The translations under genes were made by a program, and so were the position numbers. Source: Siphonodentalium dalli (Eukaryota; Mollusca; Scaphopoda; Gadilida; Siphonodentaliidae). Taken from it: a DNA stretch of 64,000 bases. Below are positions 1-12,604 of the stretch, piece after piece. The notes below the pieces were generated by a model. The model saw only the letters and a program-made list of their open reading frames with translations, was not told the DNA's origin and did not search any database. Location: positions 61,207,897 to 61,271,896 of the forward strand of contig CP136063.1 in NCBI GenBank assembly GCA_032622095.1, given 5' to 3'. Position 1 is the first letter of the stretch. The number at the start of each line of letters is the position of its first letter.

Positions 1-387
<387 letters not shown>

Positions 388-471
388 TTCTTTAATAAAA
401 GAAATAAACTTAATATTAATTGATAGAAATCTTTACCGGGCAGGGATTTCCATCTCTTACGTACTATTTAA

Positions 472-992
472 AGATGGATTATCTCTTTGTAAACATGTAT
501 TATATAGTTACCGGGGTATAAAATATTAGATTTGAATCGAAGACTCCTGTCCGGAAATGCTTCTATCGATTAATATTAATTTTATTTCGAATATTTTCTG
601 GTCTAAAAACGTGTGTTTGTTCAGCTAACGAACAATAGTGGTTACTGTTAACATAGACCAGAAATTATATTGTGCAATTTTGTCACAAATAAACGTTAAT
701 TATACTCATTATCGCTTATATCTGTGGAACAAAACAATACAAACAACCAATCTGTGACATTTGACATTCGTTGCGTAGCCGTAGGAACAGCCCAGTGCTC
801 TATATCGCAATACGGTCTCATCCGAATGGTCGGTTCTAAAAAATAGTAACATAAATGGGCCCGATTTAATATTCGAAATAAAATCAATATTAATTGATAG
901 AAGCTTTTCCGGACATAGGTCTTCAGTTCATATCTATTATTTTATACCCACGCAACTATTTAAAATGTGTTATTTAAAGAGATAATCCATCT
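472..992. mobile_element. TTAA-target MITE, family 1, copy 1
   Basis: A ~520-bp non-coding element with terminal inverted repeats starting AGATGGATTATCTCTTT, flanked by TTAA on both sides (468-471 and 993-996). The inverted repeats extend inward for over 100 bp with interruptions; the AATATTAATTTTATTTCGAATA stretch recurs inverted near the other end. It is a close match to the copy at 4459-4978. TTAA target sites suggest mobilisation by a piggyBac-type transposase, which is an inference. No coding capacity is visible. Confidence 0.85.
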
Positions 993-1012
993 TTAATACA
1001 CAGGAAACTATA

Positions 1013-1048
1013 TAATATTTGTTATTCAAAGAGATAATCCATCTTTAA
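1013..1048. repeat. Extra terminus of the family-1 MITE
   Basis: About 50 bp after the end of copy 1, the same terminal sequence (GAGATAATCCATCT, then TTAA at 1045-1048) appears a second time. A further fragment resembling the inner arm lies at about 410-450. This suggests a second, mostly deleted copy or a terminal duplication. Confidence 0.6.
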
Positions 1049-1049
1049 G

Positions 1050-1700
1050 ATTATAAACGCCCATTATTTTACTAGTCTCTTTGGTATAAAACAAAACATC
1101 TCTGTTTGTTAGTTTTAGCTCCTGTATCCACAAGAAGGTAAATAGGCAAGCGATGAGTTGTGTCTTCCACAAAAAATACCAGCGTAATATGATGAGATGA
1201 CAACTGTTGGAGAATATGATGTCAATGAGGGTTGCACGGCATTCTATTATTCTTGTGGGTTTAGTTATTGTTCGTAGAAACATAAATGACTTCAATCGGT
1301 TTGAGACATTCGTATGGCATTATCAGTATTTATGTTTATGTTGCAATCTCCCACCAGGAAACATTATTTTTTCTCCTTATATGTATTTAGTTAGTTAGTA
1401 ATGTTTCAAGTTTTTCAAGAAAGATATTGACGTCAGAATGTGGGCATCCAAGTTGATTCTTGTTTATATGACCACGGATTTCAATAAATATGCTTTCAAA
1501 GATTTTCGTGAATATAGATAAGTCTGATCGAACTTGTGCTTTGATGTTATCATTAACATAAATTCCAACCCACCCCCTTCTATGTCATTCCTATGGTTTC
1601 CATATAAATAGTAACTCCCCGTTTTGTCGGTCCATTGGAGACTCAGCTGTCGGCCAAGTTTCAATAACACCTATTAACGAACCAAACCGGACGATTTGGG
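1050..1700 (-). pseudogene. LINE retrotransposon remnant, endonuclease (EEP) domain
   Basis: Split over several frames on the minus strand are the usual landmarks of the apurinic-type endonuclease of non-LTR retrotransposons. In order they are: an ETW motif near 1670; a VGIYVNDNIK segment (the GGVGIYV-type strand) near 1560-1590; LVGDCNININ (the GDFN motif) near 1325-1355; and ITKPTRI..ATLIDIIFSN near 1215-1265. This enzyme nicks target DNA to prime reverse transcription. Stops and frameshifts separate the motifs, so the copy is dead. No reverse transcriptase follows; the fragment is cut off next to the MITE terminus at 1048. The family cannot be named from this piece. Confidence 0.7.
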
Positions 1701-2887
1701 TCGTATAATTATAGACTATACATATACATGTATCTGATTTTGTGACGTCACCAATTATTATCTAATACGACGCTGTTGTTTTGAATTTCGGGAGCGCGAA
1801 TGTCGCACAGTAGATCGGAGGGCTTGAAGCATTAATGTCGTAATCGGCTGCCAAGATGCCAACCCAAATCAGTCGACCTGCAACATTCTCCTATTTATAT
1901 AAACATCATAAAATAATTTATTTGTGTTTATTTATAGGTGAAAGTAGGTCCATACTGAATTCTAACGGGTCTACCCCGGCACTCTACTGGGTCAAATCAT
2001 CGGACCCTAGGAAGTTTTAACATTCTTTTAAATAAACTAGAATCCAACTCTCAGTATAAAAAATCTTGTGTTGAGAACAATAATGTTCTGAGGAGTAGAC
2101 CGATTTACTGTCACAATTGTGAGTTTATTAGTTATTTGGGTACCGGTATTTTAGCCCCGTTGTGTAAATGTACATGTACGACGCGCCAAACACGGGTCGT
2201 GCTATCTTAGCTTGGCTTGACATTGGCGCGTCTCTGGCACTTGTCACGTTTGTTTGATTTATACATCGAGCCATTTTAGCATACCGGTATATGATACAAA
2301 ATTATATCTGCTATAATAAGTTCCCATGGGGATCACCACGAAGATACGCCGTGATGGCGTCATCTGAAAACAACACACTACCTGTATAATCTGGCCCTCC
2401 TTGTGTCTTTATTTATACTTCTATTAGTACAGTAATCTCGGAAACGCTATCGGTGGTTTCTATATCGGGATCTTGCCATTCATCTCCCTTTAACCTGTGT
2501 GTATACCTCTGCAATATATTTATCCACTGATTCCACACATTTCGTGAAAAAGTCCTTTGTCAGTCAATGTCCCCGTATACTAACGTAGCGACCAATAAAC
2601 TTACCGATAATGTAATACTGTAAACATCATCAATCGAAGTACTTGTACCGCTACTTCCCATTAATGATATACCTATCTCACATGAACAGGGGCGATGTAT
2701 GAAATGATATGTCAAATGGTTGTAGATCAGATGAATTCCAGTGATTGATATCCGAAATGAAGTAGTGTGAAAAGCCTAATTCAGAGAATGACAAGGCCAC
2801 AAGGGGATGGAGATGAATGATGTACAGAAATAAAGTATCCCTTAGATGTTACATACTTGTGATAATATAAATTGATAGAGAAGTGAA
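1701..2887. other. Non-coding stretch, no feature recognised
   Basis: AT-rich sequence without a convincing open frame, RNA gene or repeat structure on either strand. Confidence 0.5.
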
Positions 2888-3670
2888 AATGAGAACCTAG
2901 ATATGAGATGCATGGGAGTATTATAATGAGAACCTAGATATGAGATGCATGGGAGTAATAGAATGAGAACTTAAATATGAGATGCATGGGAGTAATAGAA
3001 TGAGAACCTAGATATGAGATGCATGGGAGTAATAGAATGAGAACCTAGATATGAGATGCATAGGAGTAATAGAATGAGAACTTAAATATGAGATGCATGG
3101 GAGTAATAGAATGAGAACCTAGATATAAGATGCATGGGAGTAATAGAATGAGAACCTAGATATGAGATGCATGGGAGTAATAGAATGAGAACCTAGATAT
3201 GAGATGCATGGGAGTAATAGAATGAGAACCTAGATATGAGATGCATGGGAGTAATATAATGAGAACCTAGATATGAGATGCATGGGAGTAATAGAATGAG
3301 AACCTAGATATGAGATGCATGGGAGTAATATAATGAGAACCTAGATATGAGATGCATGGGAGTAATAGAATGAGAACCTATATATGAGATGCATGGGAGT
3401 AATATAATGAGAACCTAGATATGAGATGCATGGGAGTAATAGAATGAGAACCTAGATATGAGATGCATGGGAGTAATATAATGAGAACCTAGATATGAGA
3501 TGCATGGGAGTAATAGAATGAGAACCTATATATGAGATGCATGGGAGTAATATAATGAGAACCTAGATATGAGATGCATGGGAGTAATAGAATGAGAACC
3601 TAGATATGAGATGCATGGAAGTAATAGAATGAGAACCTAGATATGAGATGCATGGGAGTAATAGAATGAG
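2888..3670. repeat. 37-bp minisatellite, about 21 copies
   Basis: The unit starts GAGAACCTAGATATGAGATG and ends with GGGAGTAATAGAAT. Copies differ by a few substitutions, notably AATAGAAT versus AATATAAT and CTAGATAT versus TTAAATAT or CTATATAT. The AATAGAAT and AATATAAT versions tend to alternate in the middle of the array, so a ~74-bp higher-order unit has probably amplified. There are no unique spacers, so it is not a CRISPR. No long frame spans it. Confidence 0.95.
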
Positions 3671-4454
3671 TAGTGTTATCATGAGTATTGAACGACGAAT
3701 GAAATAATCATATATGAAACACACGTACATCACTATGCATCATGTGTATCACTCATATGGTCACAATGATAACCCCTCTCTCACATATAAATGCATAACT
3801 CACATATGGGTGTGTGTATATACGCCATACAAGAACGATGAAATAGACATAATAACAAAAATATTACAAATAGCCATAATTATTAGTATCATATTCGGTT
3901 TAGAGTGTTTCCCCTTATATATCATGGGTGAGTATTTTGACCAGTGGCCACATGATCTCGAAGAATCTCGATCGAGGTTTTTTACACAAATCGAGGTTTA
4001 GTACAGTCAGTCAGGGTATAGCGGATCACTTTTTCCCGTACTTCTCTGCAACTAAAAGGAATTTCCTGGATTTTTTCATTAAGTTGATATTTATAGACAT
4101 GTATATACTGCTTCCTTTGGAAGTAGAATTATTTGTACCAAGTCCTCCTTTATTTCGGAAAATTAGATCGTTTGACAGGCGTAAATTGGTCAGTAGCTGA
4201 CCACTTTTGTCAGTAGCGGATCACTTGCTTCAATGAATAATTTTACCCTTCCTACCTCACTTTTACACCTTGTTAGCATAAGATGTATTGTAACAAGCTA
4301 GTTTGAAGATAGTTTTGCACAATACACTGTACCTCTAGTTTTAATGTACTTAGTAACAGAAAACCCCACAGAAAACAAGCATGCCAGTTGTTTATATTTT
4401 CTAAAAATAGTTTCGTTTTAACTTTACTGGTTACTGCCCATGTGCGATCCGCTA
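3671..4454. other. Non-coding, with recurrent short motif
   Basis: No gene recognised. The phrase 'gcggatcac' or 'gatccgc' recurs at about 4020, 4210 and 4445, and again at about 5345-5370, suggesting one older repeat that was interrupted by the MITE at 4459. A phrase at about 4003-4015 (ACAGTCAGTCAGG) recurs inverted at about 60522-60535. Confidence 0.4.
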
Positions 4455-4458
4455 TTAA

Positions 4459-4978
4459 AGGTGGATTATCTCTTTGTAAACATGTATTATATAGTTACCG
4501 GGGTATAAAATATTAGATTTGAATCGAAGACTCCTGTCCGGAAATGCTTCTATCGGTTAATATTAATTTTATTTCGAATATTTTCTGGTCTAAAAAGGTG
4601 TGTTTGTTCAGCTAACGAACAATGGTGGTTACTGTTAACAGAGACCAGAAATTATATTGTGCAATTTTGTCACAAATAGATGTTAATTATACTCGTTATC
4701 GCTTATATCGTTGGAACAAAACAATACAAACAACCAATCTGTGACATTTGACATTCGTTGCGTAGCCGTGGGAACAGCCCAGTGCTCTATATCGCAATAA
4801 GGTCTCATCCGAATGGTCGGTTCTAAAAATAGTAACATAAATGGGCCCGATTTTATATTCGAAATAAAATCAATATTAATTGATAGAAGCTTCTCCGGAC
4901 ATAGGTCTTCAGTTCATATCTATTATTTTATACCCACGCAACTATTTAAAATTTGTTATTTAAAGAGATAATCCATCT
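4459..4978. mobile_element. TTAA-target MITE, family 1, copy 2
   Basis: 520 bp, bounded by TTAA at 4455-4458 and 4979-4982, with termini AGGTGGATTATCTC and GATAATCCATCT. It is nearly identical to the copy at 472-992 along its whole length, with only scattered single-base differences, so both derive from a recently active family. It is non-coding. Confidence 0.9.
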
Positions 4979-5524
4979 TTAACGACTCATGCAGGCAAAA
5001 CAAATGGACACTTTCAAGACGAAGGTAATTACCAATCAAAATTAAATTTTTATGGCATGAATTAGTATGATGGAACAACAAAATAAAATACTTACCACTA
5101 GCGTAGCTGATCCACAACTTCATTTAATTTTTTCATAAAAAAAATATTCACGACCCGGCTCTCCTATTTTCGTTTCGCAATTTTTCGGTCGGCTTCGTAT
5201 ACATGTGAAAAAATGAAGTTGCCGACGGACAATTCGAATATAACTTTGTACGGTATATTTTAATAAGTATCTTCATAAAACTACCACAAAAGAATGGCCA
5301 CAACTTTTATTAATAATGAGATTTTATTGCGGAAACATAATCTGATCCGCTATACACGATGATCCGCTACCCGTACAGAAACTTCACGTATGATTTGGGT
5401 AGAAACACGTTAGAGCACCTTAGAATTATGTTAGTTTTATGTCCTAATTGGCTGGGCTAACTTAGATCGTGTATGAAAGCAGATCGCTCATTTCAATGCA
5501 GCAACTTTGAACCGGCTGTCGACG

Positions 5525-5820
5525 TAAACCACGTTAGAATTATGTTAGAAATCTGTCCTTTATTCTTTTCACCAACTCCTACTTATAAGATTTAGCGGAA
5601 TTCTCTAAGTCCGGCTTTCTAACGTCAGTGCACGTTAGAATTATGTTAGAAATCTGTCCTTTATACTTTTGATCAAGTCCTGTTTTATCAAATTTAGCGG
5701 AATTTTCTAAGTCAGACTTCTAACATCAGTGCACGTTAGAATTATGTTAGAAATCTGTCCTTATACTATTTACAGATCTACTTCTCCTTTTTTTTAATTA
5801 GCGGAATTTTCTAAGTCCAA
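5525..5820. repeat. ~100-bp tandem repeat, three copies
   Basis: Three units each begin CACGTTAGAATTATGTTAGA, continue AATCTGTCCTTTAT and end near GCGGAATTTTCTAAGTC. A diverged fourth unit lies just upstream (about 5408-5470). Related phrases occur at 60270-60490. The 4983-5524 stretch before it holds nothing else recognisable. Confidence 0.85.
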
Positions 5821-5845
5821 CTAAGAAAATTTACTTATAAATGAG

Positions 5846-6168
5846 TAAAAAAAAATTACTCTATTTTTACTCACGAATAAATTATTTTATTGAAGAATAT
5901 AAATCACAAATAATTTAAAGTACAGATTGCTAAGTATCATAATTATATATAGAACCTGCAGTTGTGAACCCATTCTGTTATTCAATAGTTTTATTTTAGT
6001 ATCAAATTAAAATTTCTTCTTGAATCATGAATTTTGAAATCTTGAATCCTTATATTATATTATATCCGCAAAAACTGGTTCTATGGTGAACTAAAAAAAA
6101 AAATACTCTATTTTTACTCACGAATAAATATTTTATTGAAGAATATAAATCACAAATAATTTAAAGTA
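5846..6168. repeat. Direct repeat pair of ~78 bp
   Basis: The sequence starting CTCTATTTTTACTCACGAAT and ending TTTAAAGTACAG occurs at about 5849-5926 and about 6091-6168 in the same orientation, almost unchanged, separated by ~165 bp. It is non-coding. Confidence 0.85.
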
Positions 6169-7229
6169 CAGTTGTTAATCTTTCTCTTTGCAGGACTCTA
6201 ACGGTGTATTCGGAAAACACGAAGATACATGAAGATAATTGTGTACTCTCTCAAACACCATGGTACAAAAATGTTCTTAAATTATATCTATCTCAAATGA
6301 CAGTGCAAACATAAATGCGAATTTCGTCTAACGAACAACCACTCACTTCATAAATTCATATTATAAATTACATGAATATTGCTATCTTAGTGCGGTGTCG
6401 GAAGAGCGTATTTTCGGACGAGATTGTTTTCCTCACAGTATAGAATTATCCCTCTTTGGTGTCAATCTTCTCTAACAGACGTCGACGTTAAATTGCCACC
6501 AGTCCAGTCTCTACCGGCGCGGGAATAAATCAGTACCATTCATTTAAATACTCATAAGTTAACAAGAGAATATATATATATCTCTCTTTTTTAAACTGTT
6601 TCTTGAACTGATCTGCACTGAATGAAATAAACTACTAGCTGGTGCCGGGGCGAAACAAACAAGCGCGGCGAATTGAAACCCAAATCGTCCTTGCAGTTGC
6701 ATGGTGCCGTCGAATTGTCGGACAGCATATTAACTCGACAAGACCCCCCCCCCCCCCCCCGCTGTACGAATAATCCAAATATCCCACCCACCCCATCCAC
6801 GGTCTCGAAGTTTAAAATACCGGGCATTTTATATTATGCAGCGACACGATTGTGGAACTTAACAAAAGTAGTACCACATTTTTTCCTCAGATGCGAAATG
6901 AGCAGTTTTCTAACAGTATAGAATTATCTCTCTTTGTCGACATTATAAATCTGCCAGTTCACCTAAGAAATGTTCAATATATTTTCACGGGTTACTGGAA
7001 CTGCTCCGCGAATTCCGAAGTCTAGATTACCTCTTCCGAGTTTTGCCTGAGTTCACTTCCTATCTGCGCACGGTCACTGGGGATTTTCACAACGTTAATA
7101 ACGCAAGTTTTCCACAACGACGAAATATATACATGTGTTAATTCGAAATAAAACTCCAAATTAGACTCAGTTTTGTTTGGAATTAATCTCTAAAAATTGT
7201 TGAAAACTGTTGACAGGGAATAATTCACC
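6169..7229. other. Non-coding with a weak direct repeat
   Basis: The phrase ACAGTATAGAATTATC followed by CTCTTT occurs at about 6437 and about 6914, so this may be an old ~480-bp duplication. A C14-16 homopolymer lies at about 6745-6762. No gene supported. Confidence 0.45.
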
Positions 7230-7918
7230 ATGCTCAGAAGTGCGGTGGAGCAACATAGCGTTCAATCTGCAGTTGAGTTTGACAGTACAGCTTCTCAAAG
7301 GAACAACACTGTGTCGGTAGATGATTTGGTGACCATGTCACACCTTCCTAAAGACAAATTCACCAGTGAGCTACTACGTAGCACAAATTCAAACGCATCG
7401 TGGTTGAAAACAATCAGGCCCAAGATATTCGCAGAAGCTCAACATCTGAGCACTGAATTAACCACATGTGACTTAAAACAGCACCACCAACGCTCAGGTG
7501 GCGGCCCTCTGGTCTCTGGAAAACAATCAACGACATAAAAGACATTCTGACCCCAATGCCCCCTGACGAACTGATATATATCGCTCAACCACCCCGCACA
7601 CCAACAAATCACTGCCCATGTGGATCAACTTGCATGCAAGACAAAGTTAATATAGAAATCCACAGCACGAGCACACTGATGAAAGCGGATATTACATCCG
7701 CAGTCGAACAGTCAGATGACTTACTTGCTAAATATAAGTCACTTGATTCTGATATTGTGCAAATCAGGCATGAAATTTTCAACTCTTTTCCTAAAAATGT
7801 CGCGAACTGCGTAACAATCGTAATGTGGGCTTATTCTGTTAAGAAACCATGCGTTGTGTTGGGACAACCAATGTTCACTTATTCCAACAAAGTCGATTTT
7901 TTTATTCGACAGCATTGA
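7230..7918 (+). pseudogene. Two adjacent ORFs, possibly a LINE ORF1 remnant
   Basis: ATG-started frames of 102 and 120 codons lie end to end in different frames (7230-7538 and 7556-7918). Codon use and composition look protein-like: the first is Ser/Thr/Gln-rich with SHLPKDKF, the second has NHCPCGSTC and a charged helical stretch KYKSLDSDIVQIRHEIF. They precede, on the same strand, the SGNH/endonuclease LINE remnant at 10.0-11.6 kb, so a broken ORF1-type protein of that element is possible. The ~2 kb of other repeats between them argues for caution. No family was recognised. Confidence 0.35.
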
Positions 7919-8149
7919 AGTAGCCCCCGGTGCTTTTCACACCCGAAACGTTCCAGGTAGCGATATGTATCATTGTGTTGTGAGCTATGGGGCACTTCTC
8001 AATATGTAGTGCCATATGAATGTGAACAATTAATAAGCATGATAAGTTCTTGAGAAGAAATTGTTTTTAAAATTACTATGGCGGGAAACAGTTATGGTCC
8101 TGGCTTTGCACCTATTTGATCTGATGAACTTATTTGAACAAATCTGATT

Positions 8150-9110
8150 GTGAGTCACCTAGGGAACATGCACACCAAAATATATAAACACATCTGGTCT
8201 TTAATATGGAGAAGAAAACAATTGTTGAAAGACAGATGGATAGACATCCCAGCAGATAGATGGATAGAAGGACTGCCTGACAGAAGAAGACAAATTCAAT
8301 CCAATATACCCCCCAATTTTCTTCACCTGGATAAGTGGTGGTTAAGATAATAATATGAAACAGCCAAGCCTGAATTTAGTGTCTGACATTTGCAGAATGA
8401 GGTCCCCAAAATGTGAATTGAATAAAAGGTCAGCAGACTACAGTGTCCCCCGACAACATGGCAAGAAATTTTACAAAAAAATGTTGAAATTTTCTAAGTC
8501 GAAAAGGGTTAATAACTCCATAAAAAATATTAGCTATATAGATGTTGCAAATCACCAACATGTTAGGAACAATATCCCAAAGTTTCAAATCTCTACATTT
8601 CAAACTGTAGGAGGAGTTGATTACACTATGAAGGTACCCAATCTCATCCAAAAGGCAAAAATGTTCCAAATTTTCTAAGTCGAAAACCCCCCAAAAATAT
8701 GGAAAAAATGATATTTTTTATTAGCTATATAGATGTTGCAAATCACCAACATGTTAGGAACAATATCCCGGAGTTTCAAATCTCTACATTTAAAACTGTA
8801 GGAGTTGATTACACCATGAAGGTACCCAATCTCATCCAAAAGGCAAAAATGTTCCAAATTTTCTAAGTCGAAAACCCCCCAAAAATATGGAAAAAATGAT
8901 ATTTTTGATTAGCTATATAGATGTTGCAAATCACCAACATGTTAGGAACAATATCCCAGAGTTTCAAATATCTACGTTTAAAACTGTAGGAGGAGTTGAT
9001 TACACCACGAAGGTACCCGATCTCGGACGCACGGACGGACGGACACACGGACGGACGGACGAGGGTCATTTTTATAGTCCTCCGACGGAAACGTCGGGGG
9101 ACAATGACAC
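8150..9110. repeat. Composite dispersed repeat with ~190-bp tandem units and GGAC tract
   Basis: From about 8480 three units of ~185-195 bp follow one another, each carrying TTTTCTAAGTCGAAAA, GCTATATAGATGTTGCAAAT and GGTACCCAATCTCATCC. The array ends in a GACGGACGGAC tract (about 9027-9062) and a GC-rich tail around 9075-9105 with the small palindrome CCGACGGAAACGTCGG. The segment at 8230-8345 (gatagatgg tract, then 'taccccccaattttcttc') matches the end of the repeat at 48120-48600. A dispersed non-autonomous element family is likely; I saw no coding sequence. Confidence 0.7.
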
Positions 9111-9149
9111 TATTCCGCAACGCAGTCTAGCATCACCGAATTAACACTC

Positions 9150-9990
9150 AGTCTGATTAGGCGTCAACTGCCATGGGAAACCTAGAAACAGATTGAAGTT
9201 CTACCGTTGAAGTTGGTGGTTCTAGCCTGCTGTACAGGGTAGCAACACTAAATTCACCCCCTGGGGACCACATTCTGCAAATGTCAGACACACTAAATTC
9301 AGGCTTGAGAAAATAATTTTGTTTTAATTTGATAATAACAACAAGCACCATTGCTAGTGCAGTGTTTACACAAACCTGTCCAATAACATTCTAATCTCTA
9401 ATCTGTCATTCTGATCTCAATTAATGACCTGACTGTGTCTCTCTGAAACTGAGTCCTCTTGTAGATATAATATTGGCAGATATAATAACTGCTTCTGGAG
9501 AGAGGTAGATACCCTTTTGGTGACCGTATTATAAGCCATCGAATAATTATCTCCTCCAAACCAAAGTAACTAACTGCCTATCTTGTAACATTTACAGAAA
9601 CTAGCGCTCGTGTCTAACACATTACACTCACGCGACAACACCTATCGAGCGGGACCCGGCACTAAGCTCGGGGTGGGGTGCAAGGAAACTTCAGACCCAT
9701 AAGTGGTCATCTAAGCTCTCATCGAGTTAAGGCCGGACATATACCCTCATATGTTCGGCCGCTTGCTGCTCTGCGACTTTCTTCGGGAGGCACAGGAACG
9801 GCCCATCAAGAACACATTGTAATTATCAACTTGTGCATTCATCATTTTATCAAAATAAAATAACCCAAAAAATCATATAAAATGTAAAAAAAAATTGTTC
9901 ACTGTACAATACTTATATATATATATAGATGTATATCATGTCCTGTTCATTATCGTTCAAAATTACTTCAGCGAATAAAAATCTGAAATA
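9150..9990. other. Non-coding, no feature recognised
   Basis: A GC-richer patch at about 9640-9810 resembles a SINE-like insert but lacks clear pol III boxes or flanking duplications. Nothing else supported. Confidence 0.35.
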
Positions 9991-9999
9991 ACACTGTAT

Positions 10000-11560
10000 A
10001 TGATTGTTAATAATATGATTTCACCTACGTCCGTGCACGACATGGGGAAGAAGGGTGGGATAGAAAAATATACAAATTTGCAGTATCAAAACATGTGCAG
10101 AAAGAATGGATTTATATTTGTTGACAACTGTTTAACATTTAAGATTTGTTCAGAGACAATTGGCACCCAAATAGAGATGGTTATAAAGTTCTGGCATTGA
10201 ATATCAAATACCCCCAGGAGGAAATGAATGAAATCGCAGTGGACATATGTGATGATCATGATGATACAGTGATGGATCGGCGTGCAAACTTTTCAGGGGA
10301 ACACCGGCAGATGTATCGGGAAATGCGTCCCAAGACATCATCTGTGGCGACCAGATCAACTGAACGAGACACGCGGTACTGGCAATGAGATGGGACTTGC
10401 CTTCGGACATTGGAATATCAATTCCTATCGACACGAGAATGTTCGTCAGAATGAAGAACAGTGTTTTCAAAGTGTTAGAACAGATGAGCTATCTTTTTGG
10501 TCACAGCAACTAGCACAAATTCTGAAATACATTAATAACCAACATAAACCTCAGTAGGTAACTTTTTTAAATACATATATATCATATATCTAGATTGTTT
10601 TATTTATTTACAATATTACCGTACTAACAAATAAATTGCGTAGCAGTATAGTCGCATAAATCTATTATGCGTGTTAACACGATTTATAATATAAGTTTAT
10701 GATTCGTTTACGATAATAATTGCGCGGCTATATATTGGCCCAATTATATACGCAAAATGGTATAATTGTTTTGTTGAAACAGCGTCTGGATACTTAAAAT
10801 TAACGAGGTAGACTAGTGTTGAAACGATGGTCTAAAGAGTTTAAAGATATATACAATGTGACTGGAATATATGCCTATTTCAATTTTGACGTTCATATAT
10901 AGACTATTCCCGACAGTCCTTTTCGAATATCGTTACCTATATATATATATACGGAAAATTGCATATACTGCCTGGAATGCGCAAGGCTTTGTGAATAAAA
11001 TTACCGATGAAGATTGCCTAAAGCATTTAGAAAAATATGATTTTATAACGATATCAGAAACCTGGCACCACTCTGTGGATGATATAGAAATGCCAGGGTA
11101 CTGCTGCTTCGATCTTAGTAGAGGCTCAAATAGTACAATCAGGGGAGGAATTGCCTTTTATTGTAAGAATAAGTATAAGTCTTCTAGAGTATTGTAATTA
11201 AATCAATACGCAATATGGGTTGAATTTTGTGGCAGTATCTTCAATATGCAATCGAATGTAGTATTTATATCCATGTATATTCCTCCTGCGAACTCGACTT
11301 TCTGGGCTCATAGTAGCAATTACGATTCCGTGTACGACAGCATTGAAACACTTTTAAAAGATTGTAAGTCGGACGACTTTGTTATCTTGGGAGGGGATTT
11401 TAACTCGAGAACAGCGAAACGGTCCGATTATGTTAGAGACGATTGCGATAGGTATGGCCCCCTTCCCAATACGTATACAGTTGATGAAATCGCTGCACGA
11501 GAAAGTTTAGATGATACAGTAAACCATTTTGGGCGACAACTCCTCTAATTATGTAAAGCT
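10000..11560 (+). pseudogene. LINE retrotransposon remnant with SGNH-hydrolase and endonuclease domains
   Basis: The end of an SGNH/GDSL-type hydrolase domain is seen at 10080-10215: NGFIFVDNC, then after a one-base shift DNWHPNRDGYKVLA, the HPN block carrying the catalytic Asp/His of these esterases. Downstream, 10950-11195 encodes the start of an EEP endonuclease (WNAQGF, ISETW near 11055, RGGIAFY near 11145). The frame shifts, and 11246-11548 continues with VFISMYIPP and the catalytic-loop motif LGGDFNSRT. SGNH-like plus EEP domains in one reading unit are known from several non-LTR retrotransposon families, where they sit ahead of the reverse transcriptase. Several frameshifts and a missing reverse transcriptase show that it is defective. 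Confidence 0.65.
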
Positions 11561-12379
11561 GCGTCACTGCATATACTCAATGGAAGAACACCCGGCGATT
11601 CTTTTGGGAACTTTACGAGTTGTCAACATAATGGGTGCAGTGTAGTCGATTATATTATAGTGGGCATCGCATATTAATATTAACAAGCTCGAATCTATTC
11701 CATGTGAAATTACACATGTTAAATTGTGTAAATCAGTGTTGGGTTTAAATAGAATGGCGTCTAATCACGCGACAAGAGCAGAATTGGGCAGATTTCCGAT
11801 AGCACATGCATGATGCGATAATGAATGCTGTAAGATATATGCTTAAACCGTCTGAAAGAAAACCGAATATGTTACTTCGGAATTCTGCCCAAATATGCGA
11901 GGAATATATAATTCTTGATTCAATGACAATTATGACGGGCATTAATCATTCCGAGAAGCCCATATATAACCTGTATGAATTGTTCCACAAGGCCGTTATG
12001 TGCATGTATTTGGCGTTTGAGATAAGTATGCACAGCTGCTATAATCTACTAAATATACGACCATCCCCTGTGCCATTTTAGTGAGAATGTACACGAAAAC
12101 GGCTAACAAAAACATGTTTTTCTCGCGAATGTGCAACCACCGAAACCAGAACATTTTACAATATGTTAGAAGAAAACAATCTTGCTATGAAAATGTAAAG
12201 TTCATGTAGTACCCCATGGTCTATATAACGTTAACTCCCAGCTGTAAATCCCACACAATTTCTCACGCAGCCCTCCCGGACCCTCCCCCAATTGAATGTA
12301 TAGTATATTATGCCAGAGCACTGAGGTGAAAGGGGTGCAAATGGAATTATGCAAAAACATGTATTTTGTTTGATCGTGA
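11561..12379. other. Degenerate continuation of the LINE, then unassigned sequence
   Basis: The first ~100 bp may continue the endonuclease ('CRLYYSGHR'-like decay), after which no motif is visible. At 12270-12360 a phrase 'ggtgcaaatggaattatgcaaaaa' matches 40495-40525 inside the hAT-type element, so a fragment of that family is present here. Confidence 0.4.
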
Positions 12380-12383
12380 TTAA

Positions 12384-12600
12384 CCCTTTGAGTGCCAGTT
12401 CCGATTTTTGTATCAATCCATATACCCTGTGCCAATGCATTATCTTATATATGCGAGTCGACCATAGGCCTCGCATATATAAGAGAATGCATTGGCCTAA
12501 CAATTTTTTTTTTTAATTTTAATAATTCATTCTTATATTCTTTAACATACTTATTTTGTAGGTTTATGGCCGATGAGATCGGCCCCTGGCACTCAAATGG
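12384..12600. mobile_element. Palindromic MITE with TTAA target sites, family 2
   Basis: A 217-bp near-palindrome, flanked by TTAA at 12380-12383 and 12601-12604. Termini are CCCTTTGAGTGCCAG and CTGGCACTCAAATGG. Inside, GCCAATGCATTATCTTATAT pairs with ATATAAGAGAATGCATTGGC to form a second stem. TTAA target sites and CCC-type ends resemble piggyBac elements, so cross-mobilisation by such a transposase is a reasonable inference. It is non-coding. Confidence 0.9.
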
Positions 12601-12604
12601 TTAA

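Noticed and set aside
2888-3670. CRISPR-like array
   Set aside because: The whole 37-bp unit repeats with no unique spacers, and the DNA is animal.
6591-6921. Open frames across the poly-C tract
   Set aside because: Poly-proline/glycine from a homopolymer, without other coding signs.
8430-9144. Repeated frames in the 190-bp tandem units
   Set aside because: The same peptides recur because the DNA repeats; both strands are open and no known domain appears.
9640-9810. tRNA or SINE
   Set aside because: No clover-leaf, A/B boxes or flanking duplications could be assembled by eye.
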